Positions 42,657 to 51,507 are shown, numbered from the stretch's first letter. The stretch is 64,000 nucleotides of DNA from Acidobacteriota bacterium (GCA_021781455.1 JAJXWV010000033.1:124001-188000); one strand, 5' to 3'. Program-made: numbers and translations. The notes: a model not told the origin generated them from the letters alone.

Positions 42657-42704
42657 GCGGGCAGCGGGCAGCGGGTAGGAGAGGCCCGCTACCCGCTACC
42701 CGCC
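42657..42704. repeat. Palindromic heptamer array, GTAGCGG family
   Basis: Left arm 42657-42677 (GCGGGCA, GCGGGTA units), right arm 42685-42704 (CCCGCTA units). It lies between convergent genes. The moaA stop codon TAG (42698-42696) is formed by the right arm. Confidence 0.85.
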
Positions 42705-43706
42705 GATGTGATACATCTCGACCTTCTGCATGCGCCGCGTTTCCTCGGATCGGATCTCCGAATAGCGGTCGGTCCGGGCGGTCCAGACGCGGGCGATGGC
42801 CGCGGCAATCTCGTCGTCCGACGCTCCACCGCGCATGACCGCTCGCAGGTCGAAGCCGCGCGCCGCAAAAAGGCAGGTGAAGAGCTCACCCTGCGCTGAC
42901 AGCCTGGCGCGCGTGCACGATCGGCAGAACGGCTGCGACACCGAGGAGATCACGCCGATTTCGCCGTTGCCATCGGCATAAAGCCAGCGGCCGGCGACCT
43001 CGCCGAAGTAATTCGGGTCCGCTGGAAGGAGCGGCCACTGGGCGGCGAGGGCGTCGATGATTGCGCGCGCCGGGACGACGTCGCGCAGTTGCCATCCATT
43101 CGTCGTTCCGACGTCCATGTACTCGATGAAGCGGACGATGTGGCCTGTGCCACGGAAACGGCGCGCCATGTCCACGATGCCGCTTTCGTTGACGCCGCGT
43201 TTGACCACCATGTCGATCTTGACCGGATGCAATCCTGCCGCGCCGGCGGCCTCGATGGCCTCGAGGACGCGGCCCACCGGAAAATCGACGTCGTTCATCG
43301 AGCGGAAGACGGCGTCGTCGAGAGAGTCGAGGCTGATGGTGATTCGCTGCAGCCCGGCATCGCGGAGCGACCGCGCCTTGGCGGGCGTGAGGAGCGATCC
43401 ATTGGTGGTCAGCGTCAGGTCGCGCAGCCCGTCGATGGAAGCGAGGGCCTCCACGAGCCGCTCCAGGTCACGGCGGATGAGCGGCTCGCCGCCCGTGAGC
43501 CGGATCTTCTCCACGCCTTCGCGGACGAAGAGTCGGGCGGCACGCGCGATCTCCTCGAACGTCAGCAGGTCGGCGCGGCGCAGGAAGACGAAGCCCGGGC
43601 CGAAGACGTCCTTCGGCATGCAGTACGTGCAGCGGAAGTTGCAGCGGTCCGTCACGGAGATCCGCAGATCGCGCAGAGGGCGGGAGAGCGTGTCCTGCAC
43701 CGTCAC
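42696..43706 (-). CDS. moaA: GTP 3',8-cyclase (molybdenum cofactor)
   Basis: A radical-SAM enzyme of 336 residues that starts molybdopterin synthesis from GTP. The SAM-binding cluster motif C-x3-C-x2-C is [10 protein letters not shown] (C22, C26, C29). The second 4Fe-4S site is [19 protein letters not shown]. The essential C-terminal Gly-Gly is kept (MYHIGG). Other motifs: [26 protein letters not shown]. The start overlaps the upstream esterase stop by 4 bases. No other moa gene is in the window. Confidence 0.96.
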   Translation of the reverse strand: MTVQDTLSRPLRDLRISVTDRCNFRCTYCMPKDVFGPGFVFLRRADLLTFEEIARAARLFVREGVEKIRLTGGEPLIRRDLERLVEALASIDGLRDLTLTTNGSLLTPAKARSLRDAGLQRITISLDSLDDAVFRSMNDVDFPVGRVLEAIEAAGAAGLHPVKIDMVVKRGVNESGIVDMARRFRGTGHIVRFIEYMDVGTTNGWQLRDVVPARAIIDALAAQWPLLPADPNYFGEVAGRWLYADGNGEIGVISSVSQPFCRSCTRARLSAQGELFTCLFAARGFDLRAVMRGGASDDEIAAAIARVWTARTDRYSEIRSEETRRMQKVEMYHIGG

Positions 43707-44564
43707 GGCGAGGAGAACGGCTCGGGCGGGAACAAAAACTCCATGACTTTTCGCGTTCGGCCGGCCCAGGCGCGCTCGCTGTGGTCCCCGCGACGGTCCT
43801 CGTACCAGGTCAGGTTCGAGTCGTTCCAGCCGTTGGCGAGAAGGTGTTCGCGCAGGGCCCGCACGTCTTCGATCGCCTCGCGCCCCTCGCGGCCGCCAAC
43901 GTCGAGCCAGATCCGCGGACGCCTCGCACCCCGGAACTCATCGACCTCCCGGAGGATGGCCCGGCCGTTCCACCAGACCGAGGGAGACATCACCGCCGCG
44001 CTGCCGAAGACGTCGCGGTGAGCCAGGGCCAGGTGCAGAGCGATCAGGCCACCCATCGACGAGCCGCCGATCGCCGTATCGGCCCGATCCGGCCTCGTGC
44101 GGTACTGCGCGTCGATGAGAGGCTTGAGCTCCTCGACGAGCATCCGGCCGTAATCGCCGCCTCGACCTCCCTCGTTGCGCGCCTCATCGCGGGCCGGCGT
44201 GTATTCCTCGATGCGAGCGCTTCCGGCATGGTCGATCCCTACGATGATGGCCGGAGCTGCGGTGCGGGCGGCGATCGCGTGATCCGCCGCCTCCTGCAGT
44301 TTCCAGTGCTGACCTCTGATGAAGGCACGGCCGGGATCGAACAGGTTCTGACCGTCCTGCATGTAGAGCACGGGATACCGGCGGTCCTGCCGCTCCCCGT
44401 AACCGGGGGGGCAGATAGACGGTGACCTGGCGGCGAGTCCCGAAGATCTGCGATTCGAAGTCGGGAAGGACGTCGAGGCGGCCGGCGCGAACGGCGGCGC
44501 GCCGGTTCTCCTTCCTGATGACTCGCTCGAAGGCCGAGCGAAGAGTTCGACGCATGTCTTGCAT
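43703..44564 (-). pseudogene. Fes-like esterase with a frameshift in a seven-C tract
   Basis: From the ATG at 44564 (or 44555) one frame encodes RRTLRSAFERVIRKENRRA ... FGTRRQVTVYLPP. A run of seven C on the coding strand (44405-44411) then shifts the frame. The next frame continues without loss: GYGERQDRRYPVLYMQDGQN, and on to GGSSMGGLIALHLALAHRD (nucleophile Ser) and the GDHSERAW His region, ending at 43703. Deleting one C gives an intact alpha/beta-hydrolase of the enterochelin-esterase/S-formylglutathione-hydrolase-like D group. The stop overlaps moaA by ATGA. Could be a sequencing error, a pseudogene, or phase variation by slippage. Confidence 0.8.
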
Positions 44565-44599
44565 GTGCGCTGTCGAAGGGACGCTATGGTCGCGAAAAC

Positions 44600-45070
44600 C
44601 TACGGCATCGGGTGATAACCACCGCGGAAATACAGCAGCGGCTTGCCCTGCCGGACGGCAGTTGCAACGACCTCGCCGACGAAGATCGAGTGATCGCCGC
44701 CGGGCAGCTGGTCGTGAAGCGCGCACTCGATCGTGGTCAGGGCGTTCACGATCAGCGGCAGGCCGAGTGTGCCGTTCGCCCATTCCACTCCGGTGAACTT
44801 GTCCTCGCTCCGGGAGGCGAAACGGGTGGAGAGTTCGCCCTGGTGAGCGGCCAGGATGTTCACGGCGAACTTCTTCGCCGAGGCGATGGCGTCGTGAGTC
44901 TTCACCGATTTCTCGATGCAGACCACCACCAGAGGCGGCCGCAGCGACAGCGATGCGAACGACGCCACAGTCATCCCGTATGGCTTTCCGTTCCACTCGG
45001 TCGTCACGACCGTGATTCCGCTGGCGAAATGCGAAAGCGCCAGCTTGAACTCTGCGTCATCGACCGGCAT
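44600..45070 (-). CDS. Flavin reductase-like FMN-binding protein
   Basis: A protein of 156 residues of the flavin reductase/FMN-binding split-barrel family: FASGITVVTTEWNGKPYGMT, VASFASLSLRPPLVVVCIEK, FAVNILAAHQGELSTRFA and HSIFVGEVVATAV...LLYFRGGYHP. Such proteins reduce FMN with NAD(P)H for a partner monooxygenase, or carry FMN themselves. No monooxygenase is adjacent. The 45071-45239 gap upstream holds a heptamer array. Confidence 0.9.
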   Translation of the reverse strand: MPVDDAEFKLALSHFASGITVVTTEWNGKPYGMTVASFASLSLRPPLVVVCIEKSVKTHDAIASAKKFAVNILAAHQGELSTRFASRSEDKFTGVEWANGTLGLPLIVNALTTIECALHDQLPGGDHSIFVGEVVATAVRQGKPLLYFRGGYHPMP

Positions 45071-45115
45071 CGGCTCTCCTCCGCGGCGCGGAGTTTACAA
45101 CGGCGACTGAGAACG

Positions 45116-45247
45116 GAGTGCTGAGTGCTGAGTACTGAGTGCTGAGTGCTGAGTGCTGAGTGTGCTTGCGAGTGCGCTTGCGGATGCCGGGCACGTTCGC
45201 TGTGTGCCGCCCGTCCACTCAGGACTCAGGACTCAGCACTCAGGACT
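45116..45247. repeat. Palindromic heptamer array, CTGAGTG family (copy D)
   Basis: Left arm 45116-45164 (seven CTGAGTG/CTGAGTA units), right arm 45217-45247 (CTCAGGA/CTCAGCA units). The right arm contains the stop codon of the FAD oxidoreductase (45242-45240). Confidence 0.85.
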
Positions 45248-46598
45248 GGGTCTCGGCGATGATCGCTCGCGCTGCCGCGCGTGCACTGGCCAGAGCGGCA
45301 TCGGAGAGGATGCCTTCGCTTCCGACCCAGTCGCCAGCCACGTACAAGCCCCGCACGGAAGTCCGCACGTCGGGGCGCCTGGTCTGCGGCGTGACGAGCG
45401 CGTTCGAGACCGTCATCGACGGCAGAAAGCGCCGGTGCACGAGGACGTCCCGCCATCCCGGCTGCAGATCGTCGAGCAGCGATTCCAGCTCGCGCTCGTC
45501 GTCCGACACAAGCGCCTGAGGCGGTGCGCTGGAATCGAATTCATCGTCCGACATGGCCGCCTGCCGGCTGCGGTACCTGGCCACGTGGATCAGCGCACCC
45601 CCGTGCGGCGATAGTTGTCCCCACCGCGAGTGAACCGAGAAGTACGTCGGCCGGTCGATCCCGACGGCGAAGGTATTGCGCGCCACTGGAAGCCGCGACA
45701 GCGCCACGTCCAGACAAGTCGCAGTCACCGGCGTGAGTTCCGGCCAGTCGATGCCTCTGGTCATGGCCCGGGCGCTGGCCGGATCCACGGCGAGCAGCAC
45801 GGCCTCGGCGGGAATCCGAGTCCCCGTTTCCTCGCCGCTCAGCTGTGGCAGCGCCACGGACTGCGTGTCCCGGCGTTGCGACATCTCGAGCTCCCCGAGC
45901 TCGACGCCTCGCACCGCGCCGTCGTGATCGACGCGCACGACCCGGGAGCTGGTCACGAAATTCACGCCGATGGCGACGGCGTGGCTGTGCAGGGCGTCGA
46001 CGATCTTCTGCCAGCCTTCATCGATGTACACCACCCCACGGCGGGCGATCTTCAGCTGATCGACGGCCACGGCGGCACTCTGCTGATCCGCTGCCGCTGA
46101 ATACGTGGCCAGTCGGACAAACGCCTCGACGACGAGGCGGAGCTGCGAATCGTGAACGCTGTCGTCGAGCCACTGGCGCACGGTCATGGCGGCGAATCGC
46201 GACGGATCCGCACTGCGGATGCGGAACATCAGCGCGGCGGCTTCCGCCTTCGCCTTCGGCGTCAGCGCCGTGGTCAGGAGAAGCGACAGAAGACCGGCGG
46301 GCAGACGGTGACGGGTTCCATTGAGCAGAGCCAGGCCGCGGCCCGACGGCCGGCCGCCGCGAATTGGGATGCCAAGCTCGCGGTAGATCCTGGCCGCGGA
46401 ACCTCCGCGATAAAGCGCGTGCGGGCCGAGGTTGAAGCGGAAACCTTTGCGGAGGTGCGTCACGGCGCGGCCACCGAGGTCGCGGCGCCGCTCGAAAATC
46501 GTCACCGCTCGCCCTTCTCGCGCCAGATAGATCGAGGCCGCCAGGCCCGCGATTCCGCCTCCGACAATCACAATATTGGTGGCCACGAGTGACGGCAT
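45240..46598 (-). CDS. FAD-dependent oxidoreductase, phytoene-desaturase/amine-oxidase type
   Basis: A protein of 452 residues. The Rossmann FAD motif is IVIVGGGIAGLAASIYLAREG, followed by ERRRDLGGRAVT and the NLGPHALYRGG segment. The C-terminal FAD closure is GLYVAGDWVGSEGILSDAALASA. The family includes carotenoid desaturases/isomerases and protoporphyrinogen-oxidase-like enzymes; no carotenoid genes are adjacent, so the substrate is unknown. The last codon and stop are formed by array D. It diverges from the 46752 gene. Confidence 0.88.
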   Translation of the reverse strand: MPSLVATNIVIVGGGIAGLAASIYLAREGRAVTIFERRRDLGGRAVTHLRKGFRFNLGPHALYRGGSAARIYRELGIPIRGGRPSGRGLALLNGTRHRLPAGLLSLLLTTALTPKAKAEAAALMFRIRSADPSRFAAMTVRQWLDDSVHDSQLRLVVEAFVRLATYSAAADQQSAAVAVDQLKIARRGVVYIDEGWQKIVDALHSHAVAIGVNFVTSSRVVRVDHDGAVRGVELGELEMSQRRDTQSVALPQLSGEETGTRIPAEAVLLAVDPASARAMTRGIDWPELTPVTATCLDVALSRLPVARNTFAVGIDRPTYFSVHSRWGQLSPHGGALIHVARYRSRQAAMSDDEFDSSAPPQALVSDDERELESLLDDLQPGWRDVLVHRRFLPSMTVSNALVTPQTRRPDVRTSVRGLYVAGDWVGSEGILSDAALASARAAARAIIAETQS

Positions 46599-46698
46599 GG
46601 TAGCTCAGATTTCCCGTGATTCGCCTCGACCACGAAGCCGCTCGACCACACACGCCATCACTGTTGTCAGCGTCAATTTGCTATTCCCGCTTTTTTGG

Positions 46699-46704
46699 TA
46701 GAAT
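46699..46704 (+). promoter_or_regulatory. -10-like TAGAAT box of the 46752 gene
   Basis: TAGAAT follows a T-rich stretch (CTTTTTTGG) and would give a leader of about 40 bases containing GGAAGGTGG before the ATG. Here the message is leadered, unlike the other TAGAAT cases. Confidence 0.4.
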
Positions 46705-46751
46705 CCCGCGCGGTTAAGCGGTTCAGCTGATCCAATCGGAAGGTGGCGTTC

Positions 46752-47207
46752 ATGAGAAAGCTCGTCCTCGGACTCGCTCTGTTTCTGTCTGCAATTACAG
46801 TGTTCGGGGCCGATCGCCCCGCCACTCCCGACATCACGCCGCCCGCGAATGGTGACGAATGGCTCAAGCTCAGCAGCACCGAGAAGCTGTTCTGGGCCAT
46901 CGGCTACTCGCAGGGATACCAGGACGCGCTGACCAAGATCGACGTCGCCGCAGGGCCGACGTCGCCGTGCGCCGCACTGGCTAATCGCACTGAGCGCCAG
47001 ACCTCGACGCTCGGCAAAGTCTCCGGATTTGAGCTCGTATCGGGTCTGGAAAAGTTCTACTCCGACCCGGCGAATACAGTCATTCCGATCGGCAGTGCGG
47101 TCCGTATCTACCTCCTGCAGGCGAGTGGAAAAGATCAGACCACGATCCAGGAGCTGATCGAGACCGCCCGACTGCTCGGCGCGGAAACCCGGCGCGTCCA
47201 GAAATAG
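46752..47207 (+). CDS. Exported protein of unknown function
   Basis: A protein of 151 residues. The ATG at 46752 follows a purine-rich ribosome site (GGAAGGTGG) and begins a signal peptide (MRKLVLGLALFLSAITVFGA). The mature part is helical (STEKLFWAIGYSQGYQDALT, TIQELIETARLLGAETRRV) with one Cys. W-x-x-GY-x-x-G-x-x-x-A resembles small exported helical proteins of unknown role. A hairpin follows. Confidence 0.65.
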   Translation: MRKLVLGLALFLSAITVFGADRPATPDITPPANGDEWLKLSSTEKLFWAIGYSQGYQDALTKIDVAAGPTSPCAALANRTERQTSTLGKVSGFELVSGLEKFYSDPANTVIPIGSAVRIYLLQASGKDQTTIQELIETARLLGAETRRVQK

Positions 47208-47252
47208 CCGTTTCGACGTCCAACGACAGGGGCGCTGTCAGGCGCCTGCAGG

Positions 47253-47273
47253 CGGCGGCCGCTTCGGCCGCCG
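47253..47273 (+). terminator. GC hairpin after the 46752 gene
   Basis: CGGCGGCCG and CGGCCGCCG pair perfectly around CTT; only a short GTTTG follows. Weak as an intrinsic terminator. Confidence 0.5.
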
Positions 47274-47385
47274 TCGGCGTTTGTGGCGATCCCGTCGCTG
47301 CAATGAATCGTCACGCGACGCCCTCTTGGCGTGATCGCGCTACACTACGTCTGCTCAACATAATCAGTGCCGAAGGGAGGGCAGC

Positions 47386-48294
47386 GTGGGTCAAAGTGCA
47401 ACGATCGCGTTCCTGGCCGTGATCGTCTCCAGCAGCATTGCGACCGCACAGACAACCGCGGTGAAGCCGAATGTACCAGCGGCGACACGGACCACGGCCG
47501 CCACGGCCCTTGTGGGCGACGTCCCCGCAGAGCCGGTACACACGCCGGCGGTAAGAGCTCCCGGCACACTTCGCGAAGCCGCCGAGGCGGACGATTTCGC
47601 ATCGTTCGACAGACTCGTCCGTAAGGCCAGAGCGAATGGCGAGGCGTTAGGCGCGTTTGCCGACTTGTACGAGGTCTGGAGCTTCGCCCAGTCGAACGCT
47701 ACCGGCGCGTATTTCGGCGCGGCCATGCACGACCGCCTCGCGGCCAGGTACCCCGACTACACGAAGTTCATCGACGACTATCGGATCACCGACAGCCGTG
47801 GAGTGGCTTTCTACCCGAGCGCGGAAACGAGGTCGTTCCTGCTCCAGCAGGCGATCGAAGGCAACGATCCCGTTGTCGCGGCCGCACCGGTTGGCGGGCA
47901 GGCGGCAATCACGACCGCGCCGTCGAGCGCTGCCGCTCCACATGCCCCGTCTTCGAAGGTCACAGCGCGGACGGCCGCGCCGGGTGCCGTCGAGCCGGCG
48001 GAGCCGCTTCCGGCTGACGCGCAGGCGAGCGACATGAGCAAGGTCACACGACAGCCGCAGCCGCAGATCGAGGCGCAGCCGAAGCTGGCCGAGGCCGAAA
48101 TGGTCGATTCGGGCGCGACCACGCGCGGGATCTTCCTGATCATCCTCGGCCTGATCGGAATCGGCGTGCTGACCATGACGATGCAGGCCTCAGGCAGCGA
48201 TGTGCATGTCGCGGACGACGAGACGCACGTCGAACGTCCGGTGACGATCGCGGCGGCTCCTGGCGATGCGCACCCGAGCGGATCACGGAGCTGA
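47386..48294 (+). CDS. Membrane-anchored protein of unknown function
   Basis: A protein of 302 residues with a GTG start after GAAGGGAGGGCAGC. It has an N-terminal export signal (SATIAFLAVIVSSSIATAQ), a soluble part with a helical stretch (ADDFASFDRLVRKARANGEA, RFLLQQAIEG-like), a low-complexity Ala/Pro region, and a C-terminal membrane segment (GIFLIILGLIGIGVLTMTM, about 245-265). A short tail follows. TACACT at 47340-47345 is a possible -10. No family recognised. Confidence 0.6.
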   Translation: MGQSATIAFLAVIVSSSIATAQTTAVKPNVPAATRTTAATALVGDVPAEPVHTPAVRAPGTLREAAEADDFASFDRLVRKARANGEALGAFADLYEVWSFAQSNATGAYFGAAMHDRLAARYPDYTKFIDDYRITDSRGVAFYPSAETRSFLLQQAIEGNDPVVAAAPVGGQAAITTAPSSAAAPHAPSSKVTARTAAPGAVEPAEPLPADAQASDMSKVTRQPQPQIEAQPKLAEAEMVDSGATTRGIFLIILGLIGIGVLTMTMQASGSDVHVADDETHVERPVTIAAAPGDAHPSGSRS

Positions 48295-48332
48295 GGCGCA
48301 GGTCTCGCCAGAACAAACCTCCTTCGTGGCCG

Positions 48333-48338
48333 TAGAAT
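48333..48338 (+). promoter_or_regulatory. -10-like TAGAAT box, leaderless type
   Basis: TAGAAT ends six bases before the GTG start at 48345, so the predicted transcript begins at the start codon. No -35 box or ribosome site is visible. Confidence 0.4.
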
Positions 48339-48344
48339 CCGAAC

Positions 48345-49451
48345 GTGGCGCGACTCCGCGATTGGGTAGACCTCGGCCGTAACACGATCAAATCGATTAG
48401 CACCGACGAGATCACGAACCTCTACGTCCGCGACTGGACGGAGACGCGGAAGACGCTCGTCGCCGACTACCAGAGCTCGCTCGATCAGGAGCCGCGGCGG
48501 GTGCGGCGGTTCGTTCGAACGACCAGCGCCATGTTCCACGGGCTCGCCAAACGGCTGTCGCCGATCCGGCGGGTTGTGTTCCTGGTCGCGTTCGTCTGGT
48601 TCTTCGTCACGTTCATCCGCTTCGTTGCGCGGCATGACGAGTTTCCGCTGAGCACCTTCGTCGGACTCTCCGGCACGTTCCTCCTGATGACGATCCTGCT
48701 GGCGATGGAGCTGATCGACAAGCTCAAGTACCGCGACGAGCTGACGCTTGCCCGCGACCTGCAGGCCACTCTCATCCCAAAGTACCCGCCACGCTCCGAG
48801 GTCTACGACATCGCCGCGTTCAACTACATCGCCAACACGGTCGGCGGCGACCTTTATGACTTCGCGCCGCTCGCCGATGGCCGCCTGGCGATTCTGTTCG
48901 GCGATGCCTCAGGACACGGAATGGCCGCCGGGCTGGTCATGGCTGTCGCGCATGCGGGATTCCGCACTCAGGTCGACATCGATGCCTCGCCGTCGGCGGT
49001 GATCAGCAGCCTCAATCGCATTCTCTGCCGCACCGGGACCTCGCGATCCTTCTTCGCAGCCTGCTACGTGCTTCTTTCGCCGGACGGCTTCTACTCGGCG
49101 ACACTGGCCGGCCATCCACCCATTCTGAAGATCGACAGCAACGGAAAGGTCATCGAGCGGATCGGGCGTGGCGCCTACCCTCTCGGCATCAAGACCGACC
49201 TGCAATGGGAAGAGACCACTGGTGTTCTCCAGCGCGGGCAAAGCCTGCTGTTGCATTCGGACGGACTGCCGGAGTCCCGCAATGCGGATGATCGCGAATT
49301 CGGTGATCCGTACATCGAAGTGGTCATCGGCTGGAATGCCAACGCACCGGCCTCGTCGCTGGTGCAGGCGCTTGTCGACGAGTGGCGGAAGTTCACAGTG
49401 AAGCGGGCGGCCGAGGACGACGTTTCGATCGCCGTGATCGAACGGCGTTGA
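48345..49451 (+). CDS. SpoIIE/RsbU-type PP2C phosphatase, membrane-bound
   Basis: A protein of 368 residues with a GTG start. Two membrane segments lie at about 80-97 and 105-124. A coiled linker and a SpoIIE-type phosphatase domain follow (about 130-368): LARDLQATLIPKYPPRSE, GGDLYDFAPLADGRLAILFGDASGHGMAAGL (metal-binding D residues), FFAACYVLLSPDG, GHPPILKI, LLLHSDGLPESRN and AEDDVSIAVIER. Such enzymes dephosphorylate anti-anti-sigma proteins in partner-switching control. No STAS or RsbW-type partner is in the window. Confidence 0.92.
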   Translation: MARLRDWVDLGRNTIKSISTDEITNLYVRDWTETRKTLVADYQSSLDQEPRRVRRFVRTTSAMFHGLAKRLSPIRRVVFLVAFVWFFVTFIRFVARHDEFPLSTFVGLSGTFLLMTILLAMELIDKLKYRDELTLARDLQATLIPKYPPRSEVYDIAAFNYIANTVGGDLYDFAPLADGRLAILFGDASGHGMAAGLVMAVAHAGFRTQVDIDASPSAVISSLNRILCRTGTSRSFFAACYVLLSPDGFYSATLAGHPPILKIDSNGKVIERIGRGAYPLGIKTDLQWEETTGVLQRGQSLLLHSDGLPESRNADDREFGDPYIEVVIGWNANAPASSLVQALVDEWRKFTVKRAAEDDVSIAVIERR

Positions 49452-49457
49452 GCGAAC

Positions 49458-49496
49458 GATGGGACCCTGGGGCCCGATGGCCCCATGCGTCCCATC
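49458..49496. terminator. Palindromic hairpin between convergent genes
   Basis: GATGGGA...GGGGCC CGAT GGCCCC...TCCCATC forms a nested hairpin just after the phosphatase stop. It overlaps by two bases the end of the convergent methyltransferase gene. It uses the same TCCCATC heptamer as 8306-8340. Confidence 0.6.
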
Positions 49497-51363
49497 ACGT
49501 CGTCGCTTGTGCGCGTGTCTCCACCAGCCCGTCGAACACCTGCAGGGCCAGGTCGACCCGGCCTAACGGCGCCGAGACCTGTACGCCGGCCACGCGGCCG
49601 CGCACGTGCGCCAGAGTCTCGCGTGCGATGGCCACGCCTTCGCGAAGACCGAACTCTTTCCCGCGATCGCTGGCGATGCGCATCCGCTCCATGACCTCGT
49701 CGGGGACGTTCACGCCGGGAACTTCGTTGTTCATGAACTGCGCATTGCGGTAGGAGAGCAACGGCCAGATGCCGGGAATGATCGGCAGCTTCCAACCCTC
49801 GATGCGCTTCAGGAAGCTCTCCAGCTGGCGGACGTCGAAGACGGGCTGAGTGATCGCGTATTCAGCGCCGGCCTTCATCTTCCACTCCAGACGCTCGAGC
49901 TCCTTGTCCAGGTCGAGGTGCCCGGGGTTGACGCCCACGCCGATCGTGAATCGGGTGGCCTCGCCGAAGGGATTGCCACCGAGGTCGAGGCCGCGGTTCA
50001 TCAGGCTGACCATGTTGGTCAGGCCGATCGAGTCGATGTCGAAGACGGCCGTCGCCTCGGGATAAGGCCCCATCTTGGGAGGGTCGCCCGTGATCAGCAG
50101 GAGATTGCGGATGCCGAGGGCGGCGCATCCGAGGAGATCCGAGTGCATGCCCAGGAGGTTGCGGTCCCGGCAGCAGTAGTGCAGAACCGGCTCGATGTGC
50201 ACGCGCTGATGAAGAAGCACGGACACGGCGATGGCACCCATGCGGTTCTGCGCGCGCGGTCCGTCCGGAACGTTCACCGCGTCGACGCCGGCGTCCTTGA
50301 TGGCCTGCGCCGACTTGAGCATGGCCTCGGGGTTCGGTCCTTTCGGCGGCGTGATCTCGATGGTGGTCACGAACTCGCCGCGGGCGATCTTCCCGCCCCA
50401 GTGCGAGCGCGTCTCCAGCGGCGCCGGCTCCACTCCGGGGTTCTTCTTCCCGTTCGCTTCGCTCTCGATGACCACGAAGGAGCGCCGCGGCGAGAGCGGC
50501 CGCACCGCGTCGCGCATCACCTTGATGTGCGCCGGCGTCGTTCCGCAGCATCCGCCGAGGAACTTCACTCCCTTTTGAATGAGGCGCCTGCCGTATTCGC
50601 CCATGTACTCGGGCGAGGCCATGTACATCTGCCGTCCGTCGACTTCGCGGGGAAGACCCGCGTTCGGCTGGCAGGAGATCTTTTTCGCCGTAACGGCGCT
50701 CATCTCTTCGACGGCATCGAGCATGACGTCAGGACCGACCGAGCAGTTCAGCCCGATCACATCGGCACCGGCAGCGTCCAGCCGTTTGGCGATGGTGACC
50801 GGCGTGTCGCCAAAGGCAGTGCGGTGGTCGTTGCCGATCGTCATCTGGGCGATCACCGGCAGCGTGCAGACGTCGCGCACGGCCAGGATGGCCTGTTCGG
50901 CCTCGGCCACATTGGCGATCGTCTCGATGATGATCACGTCGACTCCGCCGTCCCGCAGGGCCTCGGCCTGCTCGCGGAAGAACGCGCGGGCTTCCTCGAG
51001 CGCCGTCGGCCCGTACGGCTCGATGCGGATGCCCAGCGGCCCCATCGCTCCAGCCACATAGACGGAATCACCCGCGGCCTTGCGTGCGAGCTCCACCGCG
51101 GCCAGGTTGATGTCGCGCAACTCCTCTGCGATCCCGAAGGTGTGCAGCTTGAGGCGATTCGCACCGTACGTGTTCGTCTCGAGAATCTCCGCGCCGGCAT
51201 TGACGTACTGCCGATGGACGTCCAGCACCAGGTCGGGGCTGCGGAGATTCAGAGCGTCGTAGCACTGGTTGATGAACACACCCTTGGCGTAGAGCATCGT
51301 CCCCATCGCACCATCGAAGAGGTACACATGCTCGTCGGCGATCGCTTGAATGAAGTCCTGCAC
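49495..51363 (-). CDS. yitJ: Bifunctional homocysteine S-methyltransferase / methylenetetrahydrofolate reductase
   Basis: A protein of 622 residues. Domain 1 (about 1-290) is a Zn-dependent homocysteine methyltransferase: LFDGAMGTMLYAKG, TNTYGAN, GPLG, CQPNAGLPR and the zinc pair GGCCGTTP with the earlier Cys in GLNCS. Domain 2 (about 325-610) is MTHFR: VTTIEITPPKG, DAVNVPDGPRAQNRMGAIA, LLLITGDPPK and AEYAITQPVFDV, making 5-methyl-THF. The fusion couples methyl supply to methionine formation. A SAM-II riboswitch and a terminator precede it. The GTG start directly follows a heptamer array; the last array units (AGGACTCAGGACT) may act as ribosome site. Confidence 0.94.
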   Translation of the reverse strand: MQDFIQAIADEHVYLFDGAMGTMLYAKGVFINQCYDALNLRSPDLVLDVHRQYVNAGAEILETNTYGANRLKLHTFGIAEELRDINLAAVELARKAAGDSVYVAGAMGPLGIRIEPYGPTALEEARAFFREQAEALRDGGVDVIIIETIANVAEAEQAILAVRDVCTLPVIAQMTIGNDHRTAFGDTPVTIAKRLDAAGADVIGLNCSVGPDVMLDAVEEMSAVTAKKISCQPNAGLPREVDGRQMYMASPEYMGEYGRRLIQKGVKFLGGCCGTTPAHIKVMRDAVRPLSPRRSFVVIESEANGKKNPGVEPAPLETRSHWGGKIARGEFVTTIEITPPKGPNPEAMLKSAQAIKDAGVDAVNVPDGPRAQNRMGAIAVSVLLHQRVHIEPVLHYCCRDRNLLGMHSDLLGCAALGIRNLLLITGDPPKMGPYPEATAVFDIDSIGLTNMVSLMNRGLDLGGNPFGEATRFTIGVGVNPGHLDLDKELERLEWKMKAGAEYAITQPVFDVRQLESFLKRIEGWKLPIIPGIWPLLSYRNAQFMNNEVPGVNVPDEVMERMRIASDRGKEFGLREGVAIARETLAHVRGRVAGVQVSAPLGRVDLALQVFDGLVETRAQATT

Positions 51364-51452
51364 AGTCCTGAGTCCTGAGTCCCGAGTCCTGAGTGCTGAG
51401 TGCTGAGTGGATTTGGGGCCACTCAGGACTCAGCACTCGGGAACTCAGGACC
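51364..51452. repeat. Palindromic heptamer array, CTGAGTC family (copy E)
   Basis: Left arm 51364-51410, right arm 51421-51452, lying entirely within the leader between the riboswitch terminator and the start codon. Here the array must be transcribed and could form a hairpin next to the start. Confidence 0.85.
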
Positions 51453-51484
51453 AAAAAAAAGCCCCACGCCGTCTAACGTGGGGC
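51453..51484 (-). terminator. Intrinsic terminator in the riboswitch expression platform
   Basis: On the minus strand GCCCCACG...CGTGGGGC (8 bp, loop TTAGACGG) is followed by eight T. It is between the SAM-II aptamer and the coding region, so ligand binding could control read-through. Confidence 0.9.
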
Positions 51485-51507
51485 CAGGGTCGAAATCGAA
51501 TTCGGAT

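Noticed and set aside
49606-51378. 590-codon plus-strand open frame opposite the methyltransferase/MTHFR gene
   Set aside because: Its length is explained by high GC at third codon positions of the real gene; the translation is Arg/Asp/His-rich without domains, while the minus strand carries clear family motifs.
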